Below are positions 51,829 through 61,606 of a stretch of DNA of 64,000 nt, one piece after another; the stretch's first letter is position 1; every line of letters starts with the position of its first letter. The notes under the pieces are model-generated. The model searched no databases. It was not told where the DNA came from and saw only the letters and a program-made list of their open reading frames with translations. This stretch comes from Aquimarina sp. AU58 (GTDB lineage Bacteria > Bacteroidota > Bacteroidia > Flavobacteriales > Flavobacteriaceae): positions 558,001 through 622,000 of the forward strand of contig NZ_OMPD01000009.1 in the NCBI RefSeq assembly GCF_900312745.1. The letters are read 5' to 3'. A program made the position numbers and the translations under genes.

Positions 51829-52686
51829 ATGAAATCAATTTTTTTTAAGTATTTATTTACTTTGGTTTTAATCTATGGATTAGCGTCCTGTGAGAATGAA
51901 AAAACAGATATTCTGGATCAAAATGTTAATCAGGATATTCATAAAAATGACGAGACAAATTTAGGGAACATCTTTTTTGGTCGAAAAAGTTCATCAGATT
52001 GTCATTTTGAGTACGAAGGACAAGAAGGTCCAGCATTCTGGGCTGATCTTTGCGGCGAAGATTGGAAAGATTGCGCTGGTAATGCACAGTCTCCAATTGA
52101 TATTGTAACAGATGATGCAGATGATGTGGATGATATTAATAATATCAATACCAATTATACTACAAGTACTACAACTATTGTTAATAATGGTCATACTTTA
52201 CGTTTTGATTATACTCCTGGTAGTTCGGCTTCATTAAACAATATTGATTACGATCTTTTACAGTTCCACTTTCATACAGGTAGTGAGCATACTGTAGATG
52301 GAAATAGATATCCTATGGAGATGCATTTGGTACACAGAAACCCAACTACGGGTTTGTTGGCAGTAGTCGGTATTTTCTTTATCGAAGGAGCAGAAAATGA
52401 ACTTTTGTCTCAGTTTATGGATAATCTTCCGGAAGATGAGGATGAATATTACACAAGTAATGAGGAGTATCATATAGTCGATATACTTCCTGATACTATG
52501 GATTTTTACACCTATAGTGGTTCTTTAACAACTCCTGCCTGTTCAGAAATTGTTACCTGGTATGTGGTTAAACAACCTATCCAGGCATCACATGCACAGT
52601 TAGAGCAATTTGAGCATATCATGCATGAAAATTTCAGACCAGTTCAAGCATTGAATGGAAGAATAGTTCGTTCTAATGATGATTAA
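51829..52686 (+). CDS. Alpha-carbonic anhydrase lipoprotein (copy 2)
   Basis: 285 residues, about nine in ten identical to copy 1 by eye, with the same lipobox, zinc ligands (QFHFHTGSEHT, MEMHLVHRN) and SGSLTTPAC motif. Differences cluster in the linker and near the C-terminus (EDEDEYYTS against EHKDQYYIS). This is a recent duplication or has been kept similar by gene conversion. Upstream it has the two best FNR-type boxes of the window. Confidence 0.92.
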   Translation: MKSIFFKYLFTLVLIYGLASCENEKTDILDQNVNQDIHKNDETNLGNIFFGRKSSSDCHFEYEGQEGPAFWADLCGEDWKDCAGNAQSPIDIVTDDADDVDDINNINTNYTTSTTTIVNNGHTLRFDYTPGSSASLNNIDYDLLQFHFHTGSEHTVDGNRYPMEMHLVHRNPTTGLLAVVGIFFIEGAENELLSQFMDNLPEDEDEYYTSNEEYHIVDILPDTMDFYTYSGSLTTPACSEIVTWYVVKQPIQASHAQLEQFEHIMHENFRPVQALNGRIVRSNDD

Positions 52687-52935
52687 AGGTTAAGTTTCCC
52701 CATCACTAACCTAAATTGAGAGAAGAGGTTGTCTTTAGAAATAAGGGGAGCCTTTTCTTTATGGTTAAGATAATGTATACCATTACATTGATCTCTCTTT
52801 CTGCTATTAAGACACAATATAAAGTAGTCTTGCTTTTGCAATAAAATCATGCTTTTTACGTTAAATTAACATAAAAAATGTTAATTTTTGAATCAAATCC
52901 CATTTTAAATAAGATTCACTAAATAATTATACCCT

Positions 52936-53634
52936 ATGATTAGTGCTCTTTTCCCCAATAAGCAATATTCATTTATACAAGAATCGTTTTTACAATGTAT
53001 TCCAGATGATGTATTAGAAATAATTGAAGAAAAAAAAACTGTTCTTAAGCTTAAAAAAGGTCAGGTATTGTTTCATGAAGGATCAATACCGACTGTGGTA
53101 TATATATTAAAGCAAGGAAAAGTAAAAAAATATGCTACTGGGTTAAATGGAAAAGAGCATATTTTTCATTTGGTAGGAGAAAATAGAATTCTTGGCCATC
53201 ATAATATATTATGTAATGAAACCTATTCTCATTCTGCTGCTTGTTTAACAGAATGTATATTTTATTTAATTCCTAAACACATTTTCTTTTCGATCATAGA
53301 AAATAATCGAGACATGTTAAATCGTTTATTACAAAATATTAGTCATGAGTTTGGGGTATTTTTAAATAATTCTAAGATTCTGGCTCAGCATAGTGTTAGA
53401 GAACGAACTGCTCTGTCTATCATAAAACTGGAAGAATTCTTTAATGAAGAATCAATTATGAATGTTGGAGTTAAATTATCAAGGAAAGACCACAGTAATA
53501 TAGTGGGAACATCGATTGAGTCTTTAGTTCGAGTATTGCATGATTTTAAGGAGGAGAGAATTATTGAGATCCGAGAAAATATAATCATGATTAAAGATAT
53601 GGAAAAGCTAATAAGTATAACTAACCTTGTATAA
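52936..53634 (+). CDS. Crp/Fnr-family regulator (copy 2)
   Basis: 232 residues, roughly two thirds identical to copy 1, with the same sensor and winged-helix layout (LKKGQVLFHEGSIPTVVYIL; LSRKDHSNIVGTSIESLVRVL). The recognition helix differs only by one residue. Less conserved than the paired anhydrase, so the two halves of the module have drifted at different rates. Ends 19 bp before the stop of the convergent antiporter. Confidence 0.88.
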   Translation: MISALFPNKQYSFIQESFLQCIPDDVLEIIEEKKTVLKLKKGQVLFHEGSIPTVVYILKQGKVKKYATGLNGKEHIFHLVGENRILGHHNILCNETYSHSAACLTECIFYLIPKHIFFSIIENNRDMLNRLLQNISHEFGVFLNNSKILAQHSVRERTALSIIKLEEFFNEESIMNVGVKLSRKDHSNIVGTSIESLVRVLHDFKEERIIEIRENIIMIKDMEKLISITNLV

Positions 53635-53652
53635 CGGTGATTTTATGGTTGG

Positions 53653-54894
53653 TTAATCGTATAGTTTCTTTACTAATTTCCCTATACTTAACCCTTGAAC
53701 GATTATAGAAAATAATACAACCACATATGTTATATATAGAATTATTTCTGAAGAAGGATTATCGTCTAAACTTAATGCCAATGCGATAGAAATCCCGCCT
53801 CTTAATCCTCCCCAGGTTAATATAGTCACCGTTTTTATTGGGTTATTTTCTGAATGTTTCAACAAAGAATAAGGAATAAATACAGAAATGAATCGCGAAA
53901 TCAATACAATCAGGATAGCTATACTTCCCAGGATTAAATGATCCAGATTAAATTTTAATAAATGAATGGCTAATCCGATAAGTACAAATAAAATACCATT
54001 AAAAACATCATCAAGTACTTCCCAAATGTCATTAAGCATTTTTCTGGTTGCCCCTTTATTTGTAGCAATATTTAATTTATTTCCAATGATCATTCCTGCA
54101 ACTACCATAGCTAGTGGGCCAGAAACATGGATAAGAGATGCAAATGCATAACCACCCATTACAATTGCCAGGCTAATCATTACCGCCAATTGAGGATTGT
54201 CTTTTACAGATTTGATAGATTGATATCCAATAAAACCAAGAAGTCCTCCATATAATATTCCGCCAATAGCTTCTTCAAGAAAAAGTTTGCCTATTTCAGA
54301 GGTTATAGAACCTTCTATCGGGTGCTCTCCCATCCCTGCAAGAATCAATATAGCAGAGAAAACTACAACTCCGATACCATCATTAAAAAGGGATTCTCCT
54401 TCAATTTTGATACCCAGATTTTTAGCGATATTGGCCTTTTTAAGAATCGCCATTACGGCAATTGGATCTGTTGGAGAAATCAACGAGCCAAATAATAGGG
54501 CATGCAGAAAAGGAAGTTCAAGACCAATTAGTTGTGTAGCTCCAAAAGTTAATCCACCTACAATAATAGTAGAAATTAGTACGCCGAGTGTTGCAAATAA
54601 AAGGATCGGCCATTTTTCTTTTGCTAATTCGTCAATGTTTACATGCAATGCTCCTGCAAAAAGAAGAAAACTTAAGATCCCATCTAATAGTAAAGATCTG
54701 AAATTAGAATTAGTAACAATATCACAAAAAAACTGATAGAATTCTGGGATGATACTTTTGCTAATGGTTATGATTAAGATTGTAGCCAAACTCATCAGCA
54801 TCAACCCAATAGTAGTAGGTAGTTTAAGCCACTTATAGTTCATAAAGTTGAAGAAAGCAGCAATAGCAAAAATGATGCTGAAAGATTGTAACAT
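53653..54894 (-). CDS. Cation/proton antiporter (CPA1, NhaP-like)
   Basis: 413 residues with about 12 to 13 membrane helices. CPA1 features: [33 protein letters not shown] (the ND ion-binding pair) and [17 protein letters not shown]. It exchanges sodium or potassium for protons at the inner membrane. It is the last gene of a close minus-strand group with a DUF2721 protein, an unknown protein and a Rieske-glutamate-synthase fusion. Confidence 0.92.
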   Translation of the reverse strand: MLQSFSIIFAIAAFFNFMNYKWLKLPTTIGLMLMSLATILIITISKSIIPEFYQFFCDIVTNSNFRSLLLDGILSFLLFAGALHVNIDELAKEKWPILLFATLGVLISTIIVGGLTFGATQLIGLELPFLHALLFGSLISPTDPIAVMAILKKANIAKNLGIKIEGESLFNDGIGVVVFSAILILAGMGEHPIEGSITSEIGKLFLEEAIGGILYGGLLGFIGYQSIKSVKDNPQLAVMISLAIVMGGYAFASLIHVSGPLAMVVAGMIIGNKLNIATNKGATRKMLNDIWEVLDDVFNGILFVLIGLAIHLLKFNLDHLILGSIAILIVLISRFISVFIPYSLLKHSENNPIKTVTILTWGGLRGGISIALALSLDDNPSSEIILYITYVVVLFSIIVQGLSIGKLVKKLYD

Positions 54895-54952
54895 GTTTTC
54901 TAAAGTTTTATATTAATATATTTCTGAAGTCATGATCGATTATTTTTTGGTG

Positions 54953-55336
54953 TTAACATTTGTTATTAAATTGGTCTTGCCTGATTTTTACGGCTCTAAA
55001 TGAATATACGATTAGTGCAATCAGACCTAATAAAGCACTGATAATGCCTGCTATAGTAATGTATATGGCAGAGTCAAAACTGGTTTCTACACTTCTATAT
55101 ACCCCAGAAACTAATGCAGAAATAACAAAACTGGCCACTGCGACATACAAGAAAACCATAGCATTGTTTAATAACTTAAGCTGTTTAAGTTTACGTGTAA
55201 TGAGGACTTCTTTGAGTGTTACTTCTACAATTAAGGTTTTAATCTCGGTACTTAGATTAACTAATAGATTAGAAGTAGATAATATCAAAAGCCCAATACC
55301 AGGTATTATAGTTGCCGGGATATACCAATGTTCCAT
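54953..55336 (-). CDS. DUF2721-family membrane protein
   Basis: 127 residues. The N-terminus (TIIPGIGLLILSTSNLLVNL) and two further hydrophobic stretches (AMVFLYVAVASFVISALV, IYITIAGIISALLGLIALIVYSF) match the DUF2721 type. Role unknown. Spaced 5 bp from the next gene upstream, so co-transcribed and perhaps translationally coupled. Confidence 0.75.
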   Translation of the reverse strand: MEHWYIPATIIPGIGLLILSTSNLLVNLSTEIKTLIVEVTLKEVLITRKLKQLKLLNNAMVFLYVAVASFVISALVSGVYRSVETSFDSAIYITIAGIISALLGLIALIVYSFRAVKIRQDQFNNKC

Positions 55337-55341
55337 AGTGT

Positions 55342-56088
55342 TTAATTTTTATATGCCGTAAATGCTTCTTCAAAAAAGGCAATAATTGTAGTTTTATCTA
55401 CTTCAGAAATGGGTAAAACAGCACCTTTAAATCCTTCATTATACCATTTTCCTGTTGTTAACGGTTTGAAATCAGAAGTGTTTAGACCATCATGGCCTTG
55501 ATATCCACTGATGTAGAAATAATAATCATTACACATTGTATCAGGAATGGCAAGTCCCAGACCTATGGCGAGGCCAGATTCGTCTTCTAAAGAAGCAAAA
55601 GCACCTGTGTCAAAGTGGTGAGGCCATATTCTAATTTCAGAACTTAATTGATTGTTTTGTAAAAATTCTTGGATAGCAGATTTGGATAATTTTCTAAATG
55701 CTACCAGTTCTCGTAATCTACTTAGATCTTTCAGTGTGTAGATGTAGTCATCTGTTATCGTATAAGGCAACTCATAATGCAGAGCATAGGTGTAAGGCGT
55801 ATTGATATCACTATCTTTTGCCATACGTCTTATCCATTGTAAAACTTCTGCATGCGAAGTACCGTTTAATTGCAATGTCTTTATTGTATTATGACTAGTC
55901 CACTCTAATGCGAAAAGATGGTAATTAAGAGACAGTAAGTCTCCAGATGAATTAAGAGGTCTGGTGTATAAAGTTCCTTTTTCTATAGAAAACCCCAGAT
56001 TAGTGTGGCTATCATCACTTTTCTTTTCTAGAAAGCTAATTCCTGCAGCTGCCAGGTATTGCGCTGCTAAATGCATTTGAGTAGTCAT
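55342..56088 (-). CDS. Uncharacterised cytoplasmic protein (248 residues)
   Basis: 248 residues without signal peptide or membrane helices. Conserved-looking pieces are RIWPHHFDTGAF, SGLAIGLGLAIPDTMCNDYYFYISGYQGHD and TGKWYNEGFKGAVL; a His-rich IWPHHFD motif might bind a metal. I do not recognise the family. Downstream partners are DUF2721 and an antiporter, upstream partner is the Rieske fusion, spacing 5 and 69 bp, which suggests one operon. Confidence 0.65.
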   Translation of the reverse strand: MTTQMHLAAQYLAAAGISFLEKKSDDSHTNLGFSIEKGTLYTRPLNSSGDLLSLNYHLFALEWTSHNTIKTLQLNGTSHAEVLQWIRRMAKDSDINTPYTYALHYELPYTITDDYIYTLKDLSRLRELVAFRKLSKSAIQEFLQNNQLSSEIRIWPHHFDTGAFASLEDESGLAIGLGLAIPDTMCNDYYFYISGYQGHDGLNTSDFKPLTTGKWYNEGFKGAVLPISEVDKTTIIAFFEEAFTAYKN

Positions 56089-56157
56089 ATTTTGTTGATT
56101 TATTAGTTAGTCTTCGTTAGAAAAATTTATTTTTTACTGTTTTAAACTAGGTTCTTA

Positions 56158-57768
56158 TTACATAACACCAGCATAATTAATACCTGTTAATCTGTGCATG
56201 TCGTGATCAAAAGTTGAAAGGTCATCATGATTAAATTTTGAAATATTATCATATCCACAAGCTCTTGCAATAACCTTGATAAGATCATTGGTCGCATCAA
56301 AATAATTATGTAGTTGTTTGGCAGAAGATTCTATAATCATTCTGCTTCTTAAAGATTCTTTTTGTGTTGCAATCCCTACAGGGCAATTATTACTTCCGCA
56401 AGCACGCATCCCCAGGCACCCAATTGCCTGTAAAGCAGAGTTAGATACGGCAACAGCATCTGCTCCCAGCATCATTGCTTTTGCAAAATCTTCGGCAATA
56501 CGAAGTCCTCCGGTAATAATTAGTGTTACGTCGTTTGCGCCTACTTTATCAAGATATTTTCGTGCTCTTGCGAGTGCAGGTATGGTAGGAACATTAATAT
56601 TATCACGCAAAATAGTAGGAGCAGAACCTGTTCCTCCACCACGACCATCCAGAATGATGTAATCTACGCCTACATCTAGAGCAAACTGTATGTCTTTTTC
56701 GATATGACTGGCAGCAATCTTAAAACCAATGGGGATACCACCGGTTCGTTCACGTACCTGATCTGCAAAAGCTTTGAAATCTTGTACACCATGAAAATCC
56801 GGAAAGGTAGCTGGTGAAATTGCGGTCTGTCCTTCCTGTAATCCTCTAACTTCTGCAATCTCTTTACTTACTTTACTCCCGGGAAGATGTCCTCCTGTTC
56901 CTGTTTTGGCACCTTGCCCTCCTTTAAAATGAAAAGCCTGTACTTTATCTAATTTATCCCACGAAAATCCGAATTGTGCCGAGGCTAATTCATAAAAATA
57001 TTTGGTGTTATTTTCCTGTTCTTGTGGTAGCATACCACCTTCTCCCGAGCAGATACCGGTCCCTACCATTTCTGCTCCGCGTGACAATGCTATTTTTGCT
57101 TCTCTAGAAAGTGCCCCAAAACTCATATCACTTACAAATAAAGGAATATCAATAGATAAAGGTTTTTGGGCATTGGGGCCAATAATTACTTTGGTAGCTA
57201 CTTCTTCATGGTCTAATAAAGGTCGGTTGGCTAGCTGAGCCGGTAGAAATTGGATATCATTCCATTTTGGTAACGTATTTCGATCTACTCCCATTGATGC
57301 AGAGAATCCATGATGTCCCAGATTTTTTAAACCGTTTTTAGCTAATTCTTTAATATAACCTGTATAGGGTTCGGTTTCTTCAGGATGAGTATCTGCATAA
57401 GCACCGAGATATTCTTCACGGTTAAATGGTTGTGGGTGATCTGCGATATAAGAGTTGATTTCAACTTCATCTACATAGAGGTTGTCTCCTTCTGTTTTTG
57501 TGCTAAATTTATGTAAAACCTCGCTGTTGTTATACTCAGAAACACCAGTATCATAGCGATAATCCCAACCATGTACTCCGCAGATAAGATTATGTCCATC
57601 GATGTGGCCATCTGCCATAAGCGCTCCTCTGTGTAAACACCTTCCGTATAATACAGAAATTTCATCATCATATTTTACAATGACCAAATCTAATCCATTT
57701 ATCAAGGCGTGTACAGGTTCTTTATTTTCTAAATTACCAAGTTGTGCTATTAAGACAGGTTGCTTCAT
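56158..57768 (-). CDS. Rieske domain fused to a glutamate-synthase-like FMN domain
   Basis: 536 residues. Residues about 1-105 form a Rieske [2Fe-2S] domain with CLHRG and CGVHG (Cys-X-His and Cys-X2-His). The rest is the FMN-binding barrel of the large glutamate synthase: SDMSFGALSREAKIALSRGAE, GTGICSGEGGMLP, KGGQGAKTGTGGHLPGSKV, DGRGGGTGSAP and a [3Fe-4S]-type CGSNNCPVGIATQ. The amidotransferase domain is missing, so it likely uses ammonia or another acceptor with ferredoxin-like electrons. First gene of the minus-strand group. Confidence 0.88.
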   Translation of the reverse strand: MKQPVLIAQLGNLENKEPVHALINGLDLVIVKYDDEISVLYGRCLHRGALMADGHIDGHNLICGVHGWDYRYDTGVSEYNNSEVLHKFSTKTEGDNLYVDEVEINSYIADHPQPFNREEYLGAYADTHPEETEPYTGYIKELAKNGLKNLGHHGFSASMGVDRNTLPKWNDIQFLPAQLANRPLLDHEEVATKVIIGPNAQKPLSIDIPLFVSDMSFGALSREAKIALSRGAEMVGTGICSGEGGMLPQEQENNTKYFYELASAQFGFSWDKLDKVQAFHFKGGQGAKTGTGGHLPGSKVSKEIAEVRGLQEGQTAISPATFPDFHGVQDFKAFADQVRERTGGIPIGFKIAASHIEKDIQFALDVGVDYIILDGRGGGTGSAPTILRDNINVPTIPALARARKYLDKVGANDVTLIITGGLRIAEDFAKAMMLGADAVAVSNSALQAIGCLGMRACGSNNCPVGIATQKESLRSRMIIESSAKQLHNYFDATNDLIKVIARACGYDNISKFNHDDLSTFDHDMHRLTGINYAGVM

Positions 57769-58139
57769 CTATTTTTTTATTAGGTTAGGTAGAATTTATT
57801 TTGATCTTGATCAGAATAAATATTGTATTTGGTCTCAAAACTTTAGCAAGACTTTCATCTGTTCATAAAATTTGTTTTTATTCTTCAGATAAAACTGACT
57901 AATAATCACTTCGTTATAGGTGTTGTTGTTTGCAAAAAAAACAAACTCTAGTATAAAGGCAAATAGGCTTTGATTTATACTATTATACCTTGTGTAGGTA
58001 ATGCAATAGAGTATTCTACTAGTTTATTAAATAGATTAATTTCTTTAGAAAACTAATGTTAGCACATATATTCAAGAGAATAAGTTATTAGTTAGTAGTA
58101 TTAAAAATACTCAATTCTAACCATACTATCTATCAATTA

Positions 58140-58220
58140 ATTTTTAAAAAATACTTTAAATTGATTTTTTATTTATTGATTATCAATGGTGTAAGTTGTG
58201 TGGAGAATGAGAAAAAATAG
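58140..58220 (+). pseudogene. Possible remnant of a lipoprotein N-terminus
   Basis: In one frame the DNA reads IFKKYFKLIFYLLIINGVSC then VENEKK and a TAG. This resembles the start of the carbonic anhydrase lipoproteins (FFKYLFTL, SCENEK), but the start codon is lost and it ends after 26 residues. AT-rich signal peptides look alike, so chance is possible. The rest of the 660-bp gap shows no gene. Confidence 0.3.
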
Positions 58221-58432
58221 GTTTCTGTATTGTATAGTGATTCGTTTAGAATGATTTCAACCTCCTTTTCAAGATTAAGAATTCGTTATTAATGGTCTTT
58301 ATTTTGGAAATGTTTTTAATCTGAATTTTACAATTAATCAAAACTATGGTAAATATTTCTTAAACTCCATAATTTTACAAATAGTAAAATATTTTTCATT
58401 TTTGAAGCTTAATATTTACTAATTGTAAAAAT

Positions 58433-59725
58433 TTGAAAGAAACTAAATTATCTAATCTAAAATTTATCTTACATGCTTGTATTGCTTCTTTCGGAGCATA
58501 TTTTTGTATGTATGCATTTAGAAAGCCATTTAGTGTTGCGACTTTTGAGGGTTTTTCTGTTTTCAATATAGATTACAAAATCATATTGATTATTGCTCAA
58601 GTGCTTGGATATACTTTATCAAAGTTTTTTGGGATTAAAATAATTTCAGAATTAAAAAGAGGAAAGCGTATATTTTATCTAATTGGGTTAATTCTTTTTG
58701 CAGAATTAGCATTACTACTTTTTGCGATCCTTCCTGGACCATACAATGCGGTTTCTTTATTTTTTAATGGCTTACCACTAGGAATGATATGGGGTATTGT
58801 GTTCTCGTATTTAGAAGGACGAAAGTTTACAGAAATACTTGGAGTAGCTCTATGCTCAAGTTTTATTGTATCTAGCGGAATTGTAAAATCTATTGGCTTA
58901 TATCTTATGAATACCTGGGAGATATCTCAGTTTTGGATGCCCGCAACCACAGGGGCATTATTCATAATCCCATTAGTGTTTTTTGCATGGTTGTTAGAAA
59001 AGCTACCGGGTACTACTGAAGAAGATAAGAAAATGCGCTCTGCTCGTATGCCAATGTCTTCAATAGATAGAAAAAATCTGTTATACTCCTTTCTTGTACC
59101 TATTATAGGAATTGTAGTGTTTTATACGATTTTAACTGCATTTAGAGATTTTAGAGATAATTTTGCTCGAGAACTTTGGGATAGTATCGGTTATCAGGGG
59201 GATATATCGGTATATACCACTTCAGAAACTATCATTGCTGTAGTGGTCTTATTACTCTTAGGAAGTACATTCTATATCAAAAACAATGCAAAAGCTTTGT
59301 ATATCTATCATCTTTTGATTTTAACAGGTATCCTGTGTATTGGAGTTTCTACGCTACTATTTCAGTTAGAAATATTAAACCCTTTTATCTGGATGGTGAT
59401 TTGTGGTTTTGGACTCTACATTTGTTATGTTCCTTTTAATTGCCTGTTTTTTGATCGATTTATAGCTGCATTTAAGGTAAAAGGTAATGCGGGGTTCTTA
59501 ATCTATATAGCAGATTCTTTTGGGTATTTAGGCAGCATATCTGCTTTGCTATATAAAAATTTTGGACAAGCAAATTTAACATGGCTAGACTTTTTTATTT
59601 ATGGGGCATATGGTGTAACAGTATTAGGAGTATTCTGCATACTGGGGTCTTTGCTTTATTTTAAAAATGCATATCAAACTCGATTAAAAACAATACAAAC
59701 AGAATTACATTATGAAAAAATATGA
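58433..59725 (+). CDS. MFS-like transporter, DUF5690 family
   Basis: 430 residues, about 12 membrane helices. The N-terminal FGAYFCMYAFRKPFSV and KFFGIKIISELKRGKR match the DUF5690 type of Bacteroidetes, a sugar-phosphate/phosphonate-like transporter group. Substrate unknown. The start is a TTG at 58433 (no ATG fits), and the last 14 bases overlap the oxidoreductase, showing tight coupling with the two catabolic enzymes that follow. Confidence 0.8.
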   Translation: MKETKLSNLKFILHACIASFGAYFCMYAFRKPFSVATFEGFSVFNIDYKIILIIAQVLGYTLSKFFGIKIISELKRGKRIFYLIGLILFAELALLLFAILPGPYNAVSLFFNGLPLGMIWGIVFSYLEGRKFTEILGVALCSSFIVSSGIVKSIGLYLMNTWEISQFWMPATTGALFIIPLVFFAWLLEKLPGTTEEDKKMRSARMPMSSIDRKNLLYSFLVPIIGIVVFYTILTAFRDFRDNFARELWDSIGYQGDISVYTTSETIIAVVVLLLLGSTFYIKNNAKALYIYHLLILTGILCIGVSTLLFQLEILNPFIWMVICGFGLYICYVPFNCLFFDRFIAAFKVKGNAGFLIYIADSFGYLGSISALLYKNFGQANLTWLDFFIYGAYGVTVLGVFCILGSLLYFKNAYQTRLKTIQTELHYEKI

Positions 59726-60866
59726 CCTCATTATTGTAGGAGGTGGAGTGCTAGGTACGTTTCATGCATATCATGCACTGCAAAATGGATTACAGGTAGC
59801 CTTACTAGAAAAAAATAGAAGACCACAAGGAGCTACGACTCAAAATTTTGGACAAGTAGTTCCATCTGGGATGAATACCAAATGGCAAACCTATGGTAGG
59901 GAAAGTTTAAAAATTTATAAAGAGATTCAGCAACAATTTGATATTACTCTTCGAGAAAATGGATCAGTATATCTGGCTTCAAATCACGAAGAAGTAGAGC
60001 TTATCGAAGAACTTCATCAAATTAACAAGAACAACCAATACACCTCAGTAGTATTAACAAAGGAAGAATGCTTGAAAAAATATCCGGGATTGCGATCGGA
60101 TTATATAGAAGCAGGATTATTCTTCCCAGAGGAAGTTACTGTAGAATCCAGAGAAATGATTCATCGATTGCAGGATTTTATGGTGAAACATATGAATCTG
60201 ACCTATTTTACTAATCAAAATGTAATCTCTTGTGAGGAAGTAAATACAACAGTAAAAGTTACCTCTTCTTCTGAAGAAGTTTTTGAAGCCGAAAAAGTGA
60301 TCATCTGTAATGGAAACGAGTTTAAAAACCTATACCCAAAGCTTTTCAGTGAAAGTGATCTCGAAGTAACAAAATTACAAATGCTTCAAACTAAACCTCA
60401 ATCGGGATATCAATTGCCAGGAAATATTCTAACAGGATGGTCAATACGGCGTTATGAAGCATTTACCGAGTGTGCTTCCTTTTCAGGGATTAAATCACAG
60501 GAAGATCCAGATTCACTTCAGAAAAAATGGGGAGTACATATTTTGTTTAAACAGGCGCCAGACGGATCTGTAATTGTTGGAGATTCTCATGAATATGCCG
60601 ATGCAAAACATATAGAAGATTTGGGATATGATTTAGATATGAATATAGATGATTTTATGATTTCTGAGGCACAAAAAATCATTGATTTACCAACTTATGA
60701 TATTCAAAATCGATGGTATGGGATGTATTCTCAGTGTAAAACGAAGGACGTGTTTCAGGAAACGATAGGTAGTAATATCCATATCATAACCGGGATTGGA
60801 GGAAAAGGAATGACAGGAAGTGCTGGCTTTGCAAAAGAGAATATTACAAGAATTTTTAATATATAA
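59712..60866 (+). CDS. FAD-dependent oxidoreductase (TIGR03364-like, phosphonate-linked)
   Basis: 384 residues. N-terminal FAD motif DLIIVGGGVLGTFHAYHAL and a DAO-type domain (GATTQNFGQVV; GIGGKGMTGSAGFAKE near the end). The TIGR03364 family is usually found beside phosphonatase-like genes and may oxidise an amino-phosphonate (a PbfD-like role is one idea). Between a DUF5690 transporter and a PhnX-like hydrolase; spacing to the latter is 2 bp. Substrate not provable. Confidence 0.8.
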   Translation: MKKYDLIIVGGGVLGTFHAYHALQNGLQVALLEKNRRPQGATTQNFGQVVPSGMNTKWQTYGRESLKIYKEIQQQFDITLRENGSVYLASNHEEVELIEELHQINKNNQYTSVVLTKEECLKKYPGLRSDYIEAGLFFPEEVTVESREMIHRLQDFMVKHMNLTYFTNQNVISCEEVNTTVKVTSSSEEVFEAEKVIICNGNEFKNLYPKLFSESDLEVTKLQMLQTKPQSGYQLPGNILTGWSIRRYEAFTECASFSGIKSQEDPDSLQKKWGVHILFKQAPDGSVIVGDSHEYADAKHIEDLGYDLDMNIDDFMISEAQKIIDLPTYDIQNRWYGMYSQCKTKDVFQETIGSNIHIITGIGGKGMTGSAGFAKENITRIFNI

Positions 60867-60868
60867 GT

Positions 60869-61555
60869 ATGAATAAAAAAATTGAACTGGCTGTTTTTGA
60901 TATGGCAGGAACCACAGTAAATGAAGATAATATTGTCTATAAAACCGTACAACAAGTCATTAATGACGAGGGGTATAACATTAGTCTAGATGATGTACTT
61001 GAATATGGAGCAGGTAAAGAAAAACATCAGGCGATACAGGATATTTTAACTAGTGTGACTTCTTGTGAAGAAGTAAAAAGTACTGCAAAAAGAGCATTTT
61101 CTAATTTCAAGCCTATTTTAAAAAAACTATATACAGCGTTAGACGTTGTAGCTTTCGAAAGGGTCGAAGAGTTATTTGATGTGTTGAAAAATAATAAAAT
61201 AAATGTAGTACTTAATACAGGGTACGATGCAAAGACAGCAAATCAGCTTATTACAAAATTAGGTTGGAAAAAAGGAGAACATTTTGATGCGTTACTCACA
61301 GCAGATGACGTAACTAATGGCCGACCACATAAAGAAATGATTTGTAAGGCAATGCAAATGTTTGATATTACAGATGCTTCTAAAGTATTAAAAGCAGGAG
61401 ATTCTGCAATAGATATCGAAGAAGGTAAAAATGCGGATTGTGGAATTACCGTTGGCGTTTTAACCGGAGCACAAAATAGAGAACAACTAGAAAAAGCGAA
61501 ACCAGATTTTATTGTAAATGAGTTAATAGAGTTGATCAATATTATATTTTATTAG
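60869..61555 (+). CDS. Phosphonatase-like HAD hydrolase (TIGR03351-like)
   Basis: 228 residues. HAD nucleophile D11 in AVFDMAGTTV, close to the FDWAGT of phosphonoacetaldehyde hydrolase (PhnX). K50 and H53 in GAGKEKHQAI may correspond to the PhnX Schiff-base Lys segment (KxxH). C-terminal HAD motifs: LKAGDSAIDIEEGKNADCG. It probably cleaves a C-P or phosphoester bond in a short phosphonate route with the FAD oxidoreductase. The gene is followed by a strong terminator. Confidence 0.82.
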   Translation: MNKKIELAVFDMAGTTVNEDNIVYKTVQQVINDEGYNISLDDVLEYGAGKEKHQAIQDILTSVTSCEEVKSTAKRAFSNFKPILKKLYTALDVVAFERVEELFDVLKNNKINVVLNTGYDAKTANQLITKLGWKKGEHFDALLTADDVTNGRPHKEMICKAMQMFDITDASKVLKAGDSAIDIEEGKNADCGITVGVLTGAQNREQLEKAKPDFIVNELIELINIIFY

Positions 61556-61581
61556 ATCAACGTTTTAATTGTTTGTTTCTG

Positions 61582-61606
61582 AAAACCGCCTTTTGGCGGT
61601 TTTTTA
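61582..61606 (+). terminator. Terminator after the phosphonatase-like gene
   Basis: AAAACCGCC, loop TTTT, GGCGGTTTT with a following T-run, 27 bp after the stop. Confidence 0.9.

Noticed and set aside
54287..54736. 149-codon plus-strand frame within the antiporter gene
   Set aside because: Antisense shadow of a well-conserved membrane protein; the product is a low-complexity Ile/Pro/Ser mix with no family look.
56318..56662. 114-codon plus-strand frame within the Rieske fusion gene
   Set aside because: Antisense to conserved glutamate-synthase motifs, no sign of its own promoter or domain.
57801..57814. FNR-like box TTGATCTTGATCAG before the Rieske fusion gene
   Set aside because: One mismatch only, but no TAnnTTTG at about 51 bp in either direction outside the gene, so it lacks the geometry of the other three sites.
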